Origin: Stratiolaelaps scimitus
Lineage: Eukaryota > Arthropoda > Arachnida > Mesostigmata > Laelapidae
DNA length: 64,000 nucleotides
Direction: 5' to 3'
Assembly (NCBI GenBank): GCA_019614645.1
Contig: JABWDB010000009.1
Coordinates: 10,707,501 to 10,771,500 of the forward strand
The notes beneath the pieces were generated by a model. That model was not told the DNA's origin, made no database searches, and saw only the letters and a program-made list of their open reading frames with translations. This document shows, in pieces, positions 12,180 through 25,278 of this stretch. Both the position numbers and the translations under genes were made by a program. Within the stretch, counting starts at the first letter, position 1, and each line of letters opens with the position of its first letter.

Positions 12180-14450
12180 TAGACTTGCGTTCATGCTCCC
12201 TAGTCTAGCCAACAGGACGCCGACTACGAGACAAAAGGCGGCATCCTCCACTGCTGCTTTGCACTACGCACGTGGTTTTGACCCGGGAGATATTTGTTTC
12301 GCCGAAACTCTCCATGCGCGTCTATACCCAACTACCGACGGGCTTTGTTGTATACCGAAGTGCCGTCGTGGAAGGGTAGGTCTTGGGATTCCCTTAGCCA
12401 AGTCGCCGCACTCGATTACTAGCGCTGGTGTTTAAGAGAATCGAGGGTAGTGAACCTCGAAAGCTCGAAGCCTCGGAAGCCTCTAAAACCGGGACTGCCC
12501 CGATATCAGGCAGACTCACATAATGGTACAAAAGATACGTACAAAATATTGCGTAGGCGCTGGAATCTTACAGAGTAATAAAATACCTACTGTGAAATAA
12601 TAACGTCAGTGTCAGAGTATTTAATTTACCCTCAAACTTAGGAGCTATGTTTCATGTGCTTGACCAAATATATCGGCCACCCTCGAATAGTCACTCATTC
12701 TCGGTTAGTAGGCGCAAGGGCAATAGCAGTGATTTGTTACACGATCGAAGAGATAGCATGCGAGTAAACTGCAGTGCTGAATATGTGTGTTTAGTACAAT
12801 GAATATGTAGTTTCCTATAACATAGACGTCATTGTCTTTAGATTTGCATTATTGCTGGTTTTGATATGTAGTACCTTGGATGGTTATCGGACCGTTTATC
12901 TAGTTATGAGTTTAATGAGTTATTGAGATATAATACATTTCACAAATTAGTTGGATATATAGCTCGTAGATCGCGATAGCATAAGTACGAAAGCAACATG
13001 TTTAAAGCTCTAATTAACGGCAATTAGACCCGGTTTTCTGTCAGTAGATTCCGTTATGAAGCATAGAATACGAGTAGAGTAGATCAGCAGGCTCATTCAT
13101 GGACTCAGGTATAGACGACATCATCATTAGTACCGCCTAGTACCAAAAATCCGACCAAACTCGAAAATCATCTGTCAGCTGGCAAGAGACACCGCGATCG
13201 CACCGATTGATCGGTGTAGTTGGTAAATTCATCGTTGTACTGACCGTCAGCCGATTGACCCCGACGAACACAGTTTGACTCGATTAGTCGAGTCTACAGG
13301 CTGGAGGATTCCATGGTGGCCATACACTATAAACCCAGAAAAGTGCTATCAGTATGTGTGAAGACCGTCACCGACGTTTCGCTTCTTTGAGTCCCTCGAC
13401 TTGACATATAGACAACTTCGGCACTGTAGTAGTGCAGTTCTGTTACTAAATTAATTTTCCGGGCAGACTCAAAGCCTACATTTAGCTTCAACGGTACTAC
13501 TTTCCACGACAGTGTTACTAAACCAATAAAACCTATACCTTATTCACATTTCGATATGGGACCGAACTGGTCTCTTCGATACCAAGTCGGAGTGACTCAG
13601 AAAACCTATCGATGCCATCGTATTATTATTATTATGCTTTATGGACCGAGCAGCCTCCTACATATCGAACAATGGATAGAAAATAATTGAAAAGCAACCA
13701 CAGATGGCTTCATAATCACGTGCAGAGGCAAACGCCAAACAACCTTGACGCTTGGTTCTAATGCGTAGATGTCTGAGGCACGATAAGGTGGCTATGGGGC
13801 AATTGACTATGACTGAGAACGAGGGACCTATTTATTTAATTTTTCTAGGTACAAGTAAAACATTCGATATTGACCCTTTGACAAAGGTTGACCTCTGACT
13901 CACACCGTGGACATCGATGTTTCAATGTCGGACTTGACCTAAAAGCAGATACCCCAGTATGGAAAATAGCTTCCTGCCTGTGTATAGTACGCCAAGCATT
14001 ATATATCCACGAGCGATGATTCGACAATCGTGATTTGCTCAGGTGGCTTTTGTTTGGGGGTTATCTCTTGAGTGACGTGCCTATTACCAAATACGACAAA
14101 TCACTCAGAGTGGCTCCTCAAGATTCTTACAAACCGTCAATCTGATGAAATCACGGAAACGTACCACCGTCATAAGTTCAACTAAAACAAGCAAGATGAT
14201 GGTAAATAGGCCGACATTAAGGATTGACAGAAAGGTAAGTGTATATTGTTTGGTTAAAGGTTGACCTAGTCAGATTTAGTAAACTTGCATCTTCTGCCTA
14301 TTTGCGTATACAGTTGCATACCGTTGGTGTTCAATAAGTTCAGTTCAGAGAGAAAGAGAAATAAAAAAAAATCTAAACATGGCCAGCGCCTAGCGTTTCT
14401 GTTAATGATTCTATGAAAAGAAAAGAAGACGTTTTTTGGTACGAAATTCC
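12180..14450. other. Gene-poor stretch
   Basis: No frame with a recognisable domain. A short (ATT)n tract lies near 13620. The minus-strand frame at 13845-14027 contains a CxxC pair but no second half of a zinc finger. Confidence 0.5.
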
Positions 14451-14452
14451 TT

Positions 14453-14458
14453 TTTATT
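14453..14458 (-). terminator. Possible poly(A) signal of the upstream zinc-finger gene
   Basis: AATAAA on the minus strand, about 480 nt downstream of the stop codon at 14938. It is the first canonical hexamer I see on that strand after the gene. Confidence 0.3.
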
Positions 14459-14937
14459 GCATGTGACACAAAGGTGAATATTTACAGCATAGTCATTTCG
14501 ACTAGTAACATATCAGCTTTTCTGGCTCCATGTTACTAGTTAAGAATGTATGACTAGGCCCAATAATTGCAACAATGTATTATACATATTATGACAGCTG
14601 AGATTATTGCTTTGCCAAAATTCGTCTACAGACTCAGAACATTTATGTGCAAGTTCTGTTAGAGGCTCATTATATTTATCCGGAAATTGATTATTTACAA
14701 TGGGCCCAGGCGGAAGTAAGAACTCTGATCATTGCGCTACTCGCTGTGATTACCGGACGTTGATTACTGGTTTCGTTTACTATTATTGCATCGTTTGGAT
14801 ATGTGGCCGCATCTCTACCAAGGTTCCCTCTAAAGTTAAAGATAATTTAGCCTTGAAAATGTCGATCAGCACTATTGTAGGTTCAGGTCCAGAGAAGTCA
14901 AGCATCTTAAATATGGGCAAGGGGAAGAAGAGAGGTT

Positions 14938-15714
14938 TTAGCCTTGAGGATGACACCCTGACGTCGAGTAAACCCCATTCATCCAGTACCATGGATTACT
15001 TGTGAGATACATGTGCATGTAATAGAGGACGTCTTTGTTCAGGGGTAGCCCGTAATACGGGTTGTCCGTCCTTGGATCAGGGGTTGGGCTGCGACTTGAT
15101 CCTTGCTCGACTGGATCGATATTGGGACTAACGCTTCTTGATCGAACCGATAAATCTAGAGGTTCGATCTGATCCACGTATGGCGTCTTCACAGGAGGGT
15201 CATTCGCTGCAATGCGATGAACCTTGCGTTCGTGTCGCTGAACCTTGCAAGGATCCACTGACGAAAACTCGCACGCTCGGCATCTGCTCACATTATGCAC
15301 ACGCTTATGATCACTCAATAGTTTGCCACTTGTGAGTTCTACACCGCAGATGTTGCAGCGGTGACGATGTTCCGCATCGAAGTGAGCGGCTTTCTCCTTT
15401 GGCCCGGCGAGCTTCTTTGCACAGAGTGAACATCTAAGCGGATCCTTCTTTGCGTGCACTTTCATATGCTGGAATAGAGCGTCAGCTCTGGCGCGCCGGG
15501 TCCCGCAGTCCGGGCAGGCATATGGTTTCTCGCGTGTGTGCGTCCTGATATGCCTCTGCAAGTGGTGCTTCCGGTAAGATCTGTAAATGCATCCTTTCAG
15601 GGGGCATGCCAACGCCCTTGATTCGATTACCACTGCGCGAGAGTTGCTGTGAAGCCCCGCATTCTCCGGGACCGTCACCGGTTTTCGAGCGACGAGGACG
15701 GATGCCATCTCCAT
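14938..15714 (-). CDS. C2H2 zinc-finger protein with CtBP-binding-type motif
   Basis: This is a 258-residue, single-exon protein, probably a nuclear DNA-binding repressor. Five C2H2 fingers follow one another: C37/C42/H55/H59, C67/C70/H83/H87, C95/C98/H111/H116, C120/C123/H136/H140 and C145/C148/H161/H166. The linker between fingers 1 and 2 (TREKPYA) resembles the classical TGEKPY linker. After the fingers, residues 185-189 read PLDLS, matching the PxDLS motif with which many repressors recruit CtBP, followed by an SP/TP-rich stretch and an aromatic C-terminus. The frame stays open upstream to 15936 but has no ATG there. The chosen ATG (15712-15714) is the first ATG on this strand after the TATA box at 15981-15987. 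The family is clear; the DNA target and orthologue are not. Confidence 0.85.
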   Translation of the reverse strand: MEMASVLVARKPVTVPENAGLHSNSRAVVIESRALACPLKGCIYRSYRKHHLQRHIRTHTREKPYACPDCGTRRARADALFQHMKVHAKKDPLRCSLCAKKLAGPKEKAAHFDAEHRHRCNICGVELTSGKLLSDHKRVHNVSRCRACEFSSVDPCKVQRHERKVHRIAANDPPVKTPYVDQIEPLDLSVRSRSVSPNIDPVEQGSSRSPTPDPRTDNPYYGLPLNKDVLYYMHMYLTSNPWYWMNGVYSTSGCHPQG

Positions 15715-15980
15715 CTCGATTCGATGCTGGTGCTTTTCCTGTTTTGATGCCGACTGAACCGCCGTTATGTTCTCTGCTGCTCTCTGATGCAGCGATGATC
15801 GAAAAGCGATTTCGCGAGTTCGGCACTTGCTGACCGATGCAGACACGAGCTTAGCAAGAATGATGAAAGAACGCAGAGATACTGAAGCACTAATGGCAAC
15901 AGAAGTTAACTCAGCTGGAGAGTTAGGTCTCACCAATCCGAAGTAAGGTGAAACACAAGAGCTGACCGAACCTCAGCTAT

Positions 15981-15987
15981 CTTTATA
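15981..15987 (-). promoter_or_regulatory. TATA box of the zinc-finger gene
   Basis: TATAAAG on the minus strand, with an initiator-like TCAGCT about 24 nt further along. This gives a 5' UTR of roughly 240 nt that contains no ATG before the predicted start codon. Confidence 0.5.
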
Positions 15988-16264
15988 GGGTGACGTATGC
16001 TCACCCCCGCGCCCGTGCTGGGTGAGGATGTCTGAGTGTGCGAGAGTCACTAGGCAAGGGCGAAACACTCGTTCATTGATACTCTTCAACTCGATGCAGT
16101 ACCGGCTCCGCCTTGATTCCGGCCAAGAAGCGTCACCCCCATCTTCCAAGCCAATGTTGGGTTCATCCTCCATGCTGTCTGTCTGGCAGAGGCAGGCTGA
16201 TCGTGTCTAGAATCACCGAAACAAACAGTCCATTTCTTGGTGGATATGAGTAACTTTGGCCGTC

Positions 16265-16301
<37 letters not shown>

Positions 16302-16332
16302 AAAGGTTTTCGGGCAGACTCTCAGCCAACAC

Positions 16333-16380
<48 letters not shown>
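16265..16380. repeat. Two (TA)n tracts with an intervening unique segment
   Basis: A TA run at 16265-16302 and a CA/TA run at about 16330-16380 flank a short unique segment (16303-16329). That segment resembles sequences near 13455 and 21000. Confidence 0.85.
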
Positions 16381-16382
<2 letters not shown>

Positions 16383-17051
16383 ATTCGTGCTCACAGATTA
16401 TTCATATATATTTAGATAGGGTTGGTATCAATGTTAACCGAAAGTATGAACGAATGAGTGTTACTGACACTCAAACGCGTGCCACTCCTTCGCAGACAAT
16501 AAAACACGTTTGTGACATTCATAAAGCCACTTCAGATCGACCACCTTCATCGATCGCACGTACTACGATCACACGTTCTTTATTGAATGGTCGCCATTCC
16601 CACTAAATGTGGACCTTTCGTGATGGTCATCTTCAGGACAGGGAAAGTGGGCAGATCTGCAGCCGACTGGCTTAGACGAATGTATAGACAATACAACATC
16701 CCACAGCTAAGGCATGACCTTAGCAAGCAATGTCGATACACGTGTTGACATACGCCACTGTGCTCCAAATTCGATGATAACGTTAAGCAAGGACAGATAA
16801 AAATAAATAAGTTACAGGTCTGCGTGCGTGGTCTGCCATGCCAGATTACATGAGAAAAGCACAATCACCGTCCCCCATGAACGACTTCTCCATCTTATAT
16901 CCACTCTAACATCTAGATATGTCATCGATGCATTTGCTTGGCCGCACGAACTCGTTGACGTGAACTCATGGATGTCTGGATAAAAATCGCTTGGCTAAAA
17001 TCACGAACCGAATCGGACGAAGCGACGAATATCGACCCGTCGACTCCCAAG

Positions 17052-17543
17052 TCAATGAACCTTTAGCGCTTTCATATCGTGAGTAAGAGACTGATACTCG
17101 ACTCGACGTGCAATCCAACGCCGCTCTCTGCTTGCTGCTGATTCGATGCTGCTGCTGCTGCTGCTGTAGCCTTTCTTGCCGATTTTGTCGCCGATCGCGC
17201 CTGGCTCCTCCTCCTCTATTAGCCTGTTACAAATCAGGTCGCATAGACGCAATGGGGCTTGCTCGAGCGTGACGTTTTCTCTGTAACGTCAAAGATTTGA
17301 GTAGGTCTCGCAGTATTTTGGCTAGAGGACAACTGGGGACAAACGAAGCAAGCAATCCACATAGGTGTCGGCTTAGGAACAGCTATTTTCTGTTTTTTGA
17401 CCGATAGAATCCTCCGACTTTGACGTATACTCAAATTTGATGTTGGGCCACGCACTCTCCAGCACCGCGTGGGCACATCGGATTTCGGGCGTTAGGCCAA
17501 CATGTAGCAGTGTCGCCGGAACGGGTTTTTGTGTGTGTACGGC
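17052..17543 (-). CDS. Possible 3' exons of an unrecognised spliced gene (17431-17543 and 17052-17280)
   Basis: On the minus strand a frame at 17543-17431 can be joined to 17280-17052 through a 150-bp intron. Its donor begins GTATAC at 17430 and its acceptor ends TTACAG at 17281. The split codon (GA+A) keeps the frame and removes the stops that would follow in either frame alone. The joined product continues for 75 residues of the last exon with an acidic run (EEEE), a six-Ser tract encoded by AGC repeats and a basic end, and stops at 17052. Codon choice looks coding-like. I do not recognise the protein, the donor is weak, and I could not find a phase-matched upstream exon: the frame at 17544-17732 ends in a different phase. 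Treat this as a candidate. Confidence 0.3.
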
Positions 17544-19373
17544 CTACTGTTCCCCTTCAAATGATGTACCTGTGTATTCTGTATGGGAATGACAAGAAGC
17601 ACCACCCAAATGCATTTTCTCTCTTAGCCAAGGTACAAGTGTCAACGTAATGTTCTGCCCCTCTTTCACATGCACAGTGGAAACGGCCACGTGACTAGTT
17701 ATATCAACTGGCTGTAATATTTCTGGATTCACCTTGTGATATCCACATTACATAGAACATCACTACTCGCCCACCCTGGCTGAACACCGATATCTTGAAC
17801 TCGTTCGATATGCAGCCCCGTGATTCTCACTCAGGGTCGCTACTTTGGGTGCCCATTTGAGTGTCACCCCACCCGCTCACTCGACGGGAGTATTACGGTC
17901 GGTAGATAAGCTGGTTCCGCCGCCAGAGAACCGGTTGTAATGTGTTAAATGTAGAAAGTCCCTGTGTCACTATCAACCGATGCCGAACGACGAACACGCC
18001 TCTCGGCACGAATCCGATATGTCCCCCCCCCGACGACAGCGACGATCTGACAAATGGGGGCAAAGGTAGACAAAATCGTTAAGACGGAATGATTTATTTG
18101 TGCAGTTTTGTTCCTGACTCGATTTAGAGTTTAGACAATAAATACGATTATAGGTAGGCGTGGTAGAAGTCATGGCTTGGTAGCAGTCGGACCGAAAGAC
18201 AGAACCATTCTATGCATCTTACCATTTCGATCCCGTTACGTATTTGTTTCTTGTTTGCATATATACACGGTATTAACGTAACTAACAACTGCGTACAAAA
18301 TACAGTTGTAATCGTCATTTGCAGCAGCTAGAGCATATCACATATTACCACGTTATATTCGTATGGGGAGCATTTCTTTCGCCTCGATTTTAACTGGGAG
18401 CATGATGTTTCACAGGTGTACATGTATTTGCTTGCTGTTTTACCACCATTTATAGTACTTTTGTCTCGGCGGTATGAATGCTACTAACACAGTGACACAG
18501 ATACTTACATGGACACATGGGGCTAAATGGCGCCCGGTTCCCAACGAGAGTGTATTGACCTTCAACCGCTTGACTCAAACGCCTATACAAGGGATGTTTA
18601 TAATTCGTCTTATCAAGGCATATCTATGTCGGCATGCGTAACTGTTGGACGCACACTCTGGTGGTTAAGAAAGCCTTATCGAGGTATACGCGCGCAATTC
18701 AGGGTGTAATATTAAGTAATTATTATATAATTGTATTATATATTTATATAACGAAAATGCCGTTCTCCCTAACCCGTAAGTATGGTTACACCCAGAGCAC
18801 GAGTTATGTTTGCTCATATAAACCATGTAACGGAGGCCGATTAAATAGTCATAATAAGGTACTATGATACCGCCCATCCAAGACACGATCCTGTGGATTC
18901 ACTCATTTCAGCTGTTCTTTTTTTGCGTATACAGCTACTGAATAGAAAAACACATGATGGCATAAAAACTCACGATTCTATCTAATGCGAACTGGATGCA
19001 CAACACCATACAAACAGTACACATCGGTGCAACCAAACGGAGTGAGTTAGAATATGAATCGAAACATTTAGGAGTGTTCCGAAGAAGCGTTGGTGACGTT
19101 GGATTCTCGCGCCGAAAGTTGCGCCTCGTATTAGCAATTGCAACTCCATCAAATTACATATTACGCTGTAATGTAAACGTTAGCCATACGTGGACTAGGA
19201 TCTAAACGGGTCTTTAGGTCTCGTGCTGCGTAAACTCGATCCGAGGTTACAAGAACAAATACACTTCACTGCGTCAGCGGCATCATTCGCTTGTGCTATA
19301 AGACACCGCTTTTCAACATACATGAACGTAATACGACGCCTAATGCACGTCTACGTTACATATGTAGGGCGCA

Positions 19374-19401
19374 TTATATATATATATATATATATATATA
19401 A
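19374..19401. repeat. (TA)n microsatellite
   Basis: Uninterrupted alternating TA run. Confidence 0.9.
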
Positions 19402-21701
19402 ACATACAGTAACTAGAAATTTGAATTTTTTTATGCTATTTCTCGTTGTTTTCCAGAGTCCGTTCTACGCCAGAGGCGCGCCTTGTGTGCAATGCACCTA
19501 GACGCACCGGTTTCTTGCAAATTACGCATTTGCTGCTGTTCTTATTTCATGTATATTTGCCAGCTTCAGCATTTCTTCAATTTGGTTATTCTTTATTTAA
19601 TTTCTTCTTTCGTACCCCATTACCAGTCCTCGTTTTGTTTGATTCAATTCCTGCTACAGTACTTGCTCTGTGAAGCCTGACGCAACTTTAATGTCTATCT
19701 TCCCATGCCTAGTGTTTTGTACTCTAGCAAACCTTACATTTTGTATCTCTCCGATAGAGGCAAATTACAAAAAGGCTCGCACTAAAGCATAGATAATTAA
19801 AATTCCAAAAAAAGCTTCCACCAAATTCCTTGACCGTTGAGACGCGGTCGCGGGTAACGTGTGGTACCCAACACCATCATCCGGCTAATTATACATTATT
19901 CTTCTCAGATCGCAGCTCTGACGATGCGATACCACAGATCCTTCGGGTACGCAGATATTGAGTCTAATTTAGACGTCCCTGACAAACAAACGTATGCACG
20001 TTCGTAGACTACTCCACCACTTTTATATAATGGCGGTATAGTAAATTCAATATATGAGTATATATACAGTTATGCGTCGTCTTTCAATAGATAATAACTT
20101 AACCCACCTACCTCGCGTAGCCCTCTGATGCTCGAGCGTCACCTGTCTTATGTTGATTTGGTGAACAAGCATAATATGAAGTATCCGGCGTTGATTGGCT
20201 GACTGCTGCAGAGTCCGCTGCACCCGGTGCGATTCCTCACCTTTGATTGGCCTTTCAGTGAGTTTGTGGGCTTAGCGAAATTTAGTCCTACTCAGCCTAT
20301 GTCGAAATTTACTTAGAGATTCGACAGATTAACCCGTTTAAAACTTACGTTTATTGTAAAAAAAAACATGAATAATAGTATATTACAAAACCTGTGCAAG
20401 CGTAAACAGGTATTTTTAAAGTATCTAATGATCGGGCATCGTGCTATAATCTCTGCCGTGACATTTCTTTTGTCCTTTTTCGTAACATTGTTTCTATGTA
20501 AGTTCCACGTCCACACATAACGATACAAGTAGAGAAAGATAAACTACACCAGTTTTGGCTACTGCAATCAATGTTCTCCACAAAATGCATATATACAACT
20601 ATGACAATACGAAAACAATGGCTATTTGTGTTATCAAGTAGCATTTATACATAGAGATAAGTAAATTGGTATTGCACTTGTAGTTCGCAAAGAGAAGTTA
20701 GCTCTTGCAGCAACGCGGGCTGGGTTCTTGCCACTTCAGTCGCGTCACGCGAAGATCATGGATGGAATGACATGTCTGTGGTCTCTGATACCCCCGTTCA
20801 TAATCGTAGAGGTGTGCTGACACTATTCCCTGCACGCATTTTATCTAAGCTCTAATCGAGTATCATAGTTTAGTATAATAGCGGCACGAACATATTATGA
20901 GTGTGTATTCATTTTGTGCGTCTCCAGTATATTTCGTAGAACTTGCCGTCTTCATCTTGTAGCATACTGACAGAGCATAATATCTTGTTCATTGTGAGGT
21001 TTTGGGCAGAGTCTGTCCCTCGTACTTCAAATAAAACATAGCTGAATAGCCAGCTCTCTTTGGTGTATCCACTGAGAACAGGACCGGTTTCAAATATCAC
21101 GGGGCACTCAGTAGAAATTTATATAGATATTGAAAATGGACGCGATTTCAGTTTTACTATACGTGAACAATCAGAGGTTGAAAAATGTTTCGAGTTAATT
21201 TTTTCAATTCTCGTGTTGAGGTCATAAACTCCTCTTTCGATAGATTGTGCGTCGAGTTGTCACATCATGTCACGTTTGCGTTTCACGCTGGATTTTACAT
21301 GAATGAGTATGTGTTAAGCTTAATGCTGTAGATTACTTTGGCACGGTCTGTTGACTATTGAAAGCCATTGAAGTTGATCCATTTGAATAACCATTGAAGC
21401 TAATCACGGTCTTCCTGTAGCGGATCCATTTTTCACTGAAGATGGCCTAAAACGATCGTGAATAATAAGTTCAGATGAACACTGCACATATTGCTCATAT
21501 CTCAAATGTCGTTGAAGGTACACACAGTTCACATTATGGCTACGACCTCGGCTGAGGTCTATTTGATGGCCTATTAATGGGCATTTGCGAAGATGCTTCT
21601 ATTGTGGCTTACAGATACTATGATGCTTTGATATTGTAAACTAGATTGGGCATATCATTGTCAACGAACCTGGTGCAAACTGAATCAGGTATCACTATAC
21701 A

Positions 21702-21771
21702 CGACGGGACTCGAATCTCAGACCCCATGGTAAATAGGCTACGGTTCCATCCCGTCTTAGATCACAGCATC
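21702..21771 (-). repeat. tRNA-like sequence, degraded
   Basis: On the minus strand a strong B-box-like element (GATTCGAGTCC, 21707-21717) follows at tRNA-like spacing (about 58 nt) after a weak A-box region. The anticodon and acceptor arms do not pair, so this is a tRNA pseudogene or SINE remnant rather than a functional tRNA. Confidence 0.3.
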
Positions 21772-22786
21772 GATGCAAGACGAGCATCAGACTGCTTTCT
21801 TTGTAAAACGAGTCTATTAAATATGTGGAATTCTACGTGAAATTTTCCACTTCCTCGAGAGGAAGACATAAGATAGCTTAATATAACGCTTAATATAACG
21901 GTGTACGAGATATGTGAGGTTGCTCCGGGCTGGTCAGACGAATCTTCTGGAATTTTTAAGAACAGGCAAGATTTATCTGAAGCTCACACCTTACTCGAAA
22001 CGTATCCAGTCGTTGTTGAGACTTCTCTCAGAATTTGTAGAAAGAACCGATATTGTTATTATAATATGCCTGCGAAATTGCCTGCGAAATTCCACAACAT
22101 TCCGTGTCCGTGAGTAACTGCCCTCTCTAGCTTTCATGTGACGTTTAGACATGGTCTCGGAAAATATGCTGACCTAATGTTCTCTCCCTGTTCTCAAAGT
22201 TCTCGAGGTAAATTATCGACAGAGTTCTAGACAACATCGAAGAGGAGCATTATATTTCACATAACATATCTGAGTATATAATATATAATATACTTACGGA
22301 AAGAAAGCTGTGACATAACCGAAAGTAGTCGCATCTAGCAATCTTTAAAAAACCTTCGAAGAAAAGGTCGCGTTGAAACACCAGTTCGCATACAGTTGCT
22401 TGCTCACACCAACGTCTCATGCGAAAAGTATGTGAGCTTAACTTGGCCTAACTTGCCGAAACTCACATCTCACTGTATACAGGTCATTACCCACAACTCT
22501 CGTAGCGACCAATGCCGGATAATGAGGCGGGCGAACAGGTGCGACTCTTGCCAACAAGCAGCTGAATTTCCTAGAAAAATAGTTGTTGACTTCACCCCCC
22601 GGCCGTCGGTGGCCGGTAACGGCATAAGAGAAATCCACGCCAGCGAACCGCATTTTCGCGTCCAATTCGGGGGATTGGGCCAACCACCCTTAGCTACGTA
22701 GCTGTACAGCGGGGTACGCGCTCGTGTGACAAGTCTAGGCGCCACGCTTTCTTTCTGCTCTCGTTATATACACTCATCCCACGGAC

Positions 22787-22804
22787 AAACACACACACAC
22801 ACAC
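22787..22804. repeat. (AC)n microsatellite
   Basis: Nine uninterrupted AC units. Confidence 0.9.
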
Positions 22805-25272
22805 GAGACGACGCATGGTAGAAAATGAAAACCTCTGCATACCCATAGAACTTTCAATCATTCGTCTTTATTCGTTATTATGGTCGCATCTTGTGGGACC
22901 TTCTTGCGAAAAGAGAGGAGAAAGAGAGGAGAAATTCTGTTGAATTCGTTGAAACGTGTGATATCATGGAAAATCCCGCTGCAGCTGCGATCCTTGACCC
23001 AGCTAATCCTAATCTGGTAGAAACGTCATCACAGGAAGGCCATTGATGCTCTACTCCTCAGCTAAATGACGTAATTCCCTTGTATCTAAGGGGCCTATAG
23101 GCGCGGGCCTTAGTTTACGAAGGCATCGATTCAACGAAGTGTGCGATAGACTTCGTCCATTTGCCAATTTACATGACATACTTTGAATAGTCGAATCGAC
23201 GCGACCACCGGGCAGGACTAACAATGCATTCGTTAATTTCTCAAACTTGTTGTCGTTATTGTTGCTCGCAACAGCGCAAGGGCTATGAATTGATAGACAA
23301 TTTTCGGGTATGAGTTATGCTAAGTGAGCGAATGAGCGGGTCCTCGAGAATGAGAACGGGCTTCGTTCTGCTCTCAACAATGCTCAGACGTTTCGCAACG
23401 ACAGCCTCGGTGTGAGGTAGACATGCGTTCAATGAGGGACTGCTCCTTCACAAAATGAGATTCGAATCCAGCCGAATGAGGTTTCTACATGAATGTCGTT
23501 TATACCACTCTCGAAGCAGCCAAGTGATTCAACGTGGGGTGTGTGTGTGCAGACCTCCTGTATAAGACGGGATGGGTACATTGTTCTAATAAATGTATTT
23601 GCGGCCTTGTAAACCGAATGGGGGAGAGGTCAATTACGAGAGCACAGGGGGGTATATTACTGCAGACGAAGAGACGGAAGTGCTTTCGGTACTGACACAT
23701 TGCGTACAGCAACAGTCGCATTCGTATATTGATCAGGAACCTGGCTAATTAGAGATTTCACTGTTCAGCCTTTCAATGCCTCGATGAACAAAAACACTAA
23801 GTACCTAATGCTTATGTGCTCACTAAATATCATCAATAAGTGGTACTCGCTTTAATTATTTATCCGCGTTTGCTCGGGACAACGTTAATGTGTACAATGG
23901 AAAATAGTACATGTTATTATAATTGATGCATTATACGGTTTTCTTTTTTGCTCTATGTGTATAAGGTGTATGGATTCGAAGATTTGTCAAAAGTGTGCAT
24001 TCATTAGTTACCTTGTTTTTTTTTCGTTAATTACCTGGTAGTGAGTTAGATATATTCTGATTGAGCGTCTACAGGTATGATATTGCATTCCAAATAAAAT
24101 ATGCTAAGTTATCTAGAAATACAGAAATTAGAGTTTGGAATTTAGAAACATTGCTACAAATATGCCCTTCAGAGATGTACTACACCAGCGGGGTAAACAA
24201 TCGATGAATTTTAGACAGCACGAATCGTTCAGCATTAATTAGCATTACCTAGAAAATTAATAATGTATCCAAATTTTATCGTTTTTTACTGTTATTCTTT
24301 GCATTTATTTTCATCAATTCACAGCATTGATTATTTTCATTAATTAAATTATTAACTCTCGCTCGACGTGAGAGAAAAGCATTAGTGCCAATATTCGTAT
24401 GTACTCTTTACAGGTTTATTCCATGGTGTTAAAAAACCAAAGCTATTATTCAATTGCGTCATGTCAATATCCATCAACACCATTTATCGTTAATTAAGAT
24501 TTTGAGTCTGTTTTTGTTTATATTAGCTCCTGCGTACGTTGGGGAGTTGTCTGACAGGCACGGGTCAGTTATTGAAGCGCGCTCTGACATGAGTATTTAT
24601 TGAGAAAATAGAGTTAAAAGGACCCTAATAGTAGAAACTTTAACTTTGTATGAACCGCAAATGAGGTTCAGTAACTTTCGAGAAGAATGTTTCATGTCAA
24701 GTCATAGGTTTGGCGTTTAGGCTTGACGATCGTTAACAGTTATTCGTTGCGATATGCACATATCTTAATAATTACATATTAATAATAAGTACAATGATAA
24801 TTACACTGATTTAATATTACAATTACAGTATATACTTCATACGTAGAGTAAGATAAGGCATAGGCTCGTTTTACCACAATGACTATTATGGTTCATGCAG
24901 GCTAGTCTGGAACTCATACCCGAACACACATATACTTACACACATATATACAAGTCAATTAATCCATGATAATAGCTATTCGAGTTTTCCCGTACCTTCA
25001 AGTAACCTCAACGTTTTCTGTTTTTCTTCGATTCGACAGAGTGCTGAGACGGAGAGAAGCACAAAAGGCCTTCATCAATCATTAGGGCATACAAATGTGT
25101 TTACACCATGCGAAATCTACTACTCGATAACGGTTTCCACGTCACATGGAAGGGTTCTATCGCCTAGCGAATAACGCGTTTGCAAACCCATGACGTAGAT
25201 CTGGCTCACCCACATCGGTCTCTAAACAGCTCTCTTCATCTAAAGCCTTCCTGATATGATTGGCCCGATTCC

Positions 25273-25278
25273 TTTATT
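25273..25278 (-). terminator. AATAAA overlapping the stop codon of the second zinc-finger gene
   Basis: On the minus strand the TAA stop (25274-25276) lies inside an AATAAA hexamer. If it is used as the poly(A) signal, the 3' UTR would be only about 15-25 nt. Confidence 0.3.

Larger units (their letters stand above)
18000..25270. other. Long gene-poor AT-rich stretch
   Basis: No domain-bearing frame was found. Contents seen: (TA)n at 19374-19401; tandem 12-bp duplications near 21876-21899 and 22070-22093; a tRNA-like sequence at 21702-21771; (AC)n at 22787-22804; and a B-box-like palindrome near 23470. The frames at 22396-22745 overlap on both strands and carry no motif. Confidence 0.5.

Noticed and set aside
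13845..14027. Minus-strand ORF with CxxC as a zinc-finger remnant
   Set aside because: Only one Cys pair is present and the His half of a finger is missing.
15138..15335. Plus-strand ORF over the zinc-finger gene
   Set aside because: It is antisense to the zinc-finger coding sequence and has no independent support.
16237..16419. Plus-strand ORF rich in Ile and Tyr
   Set aside because: It is a translation of (TA)n microsatellites.
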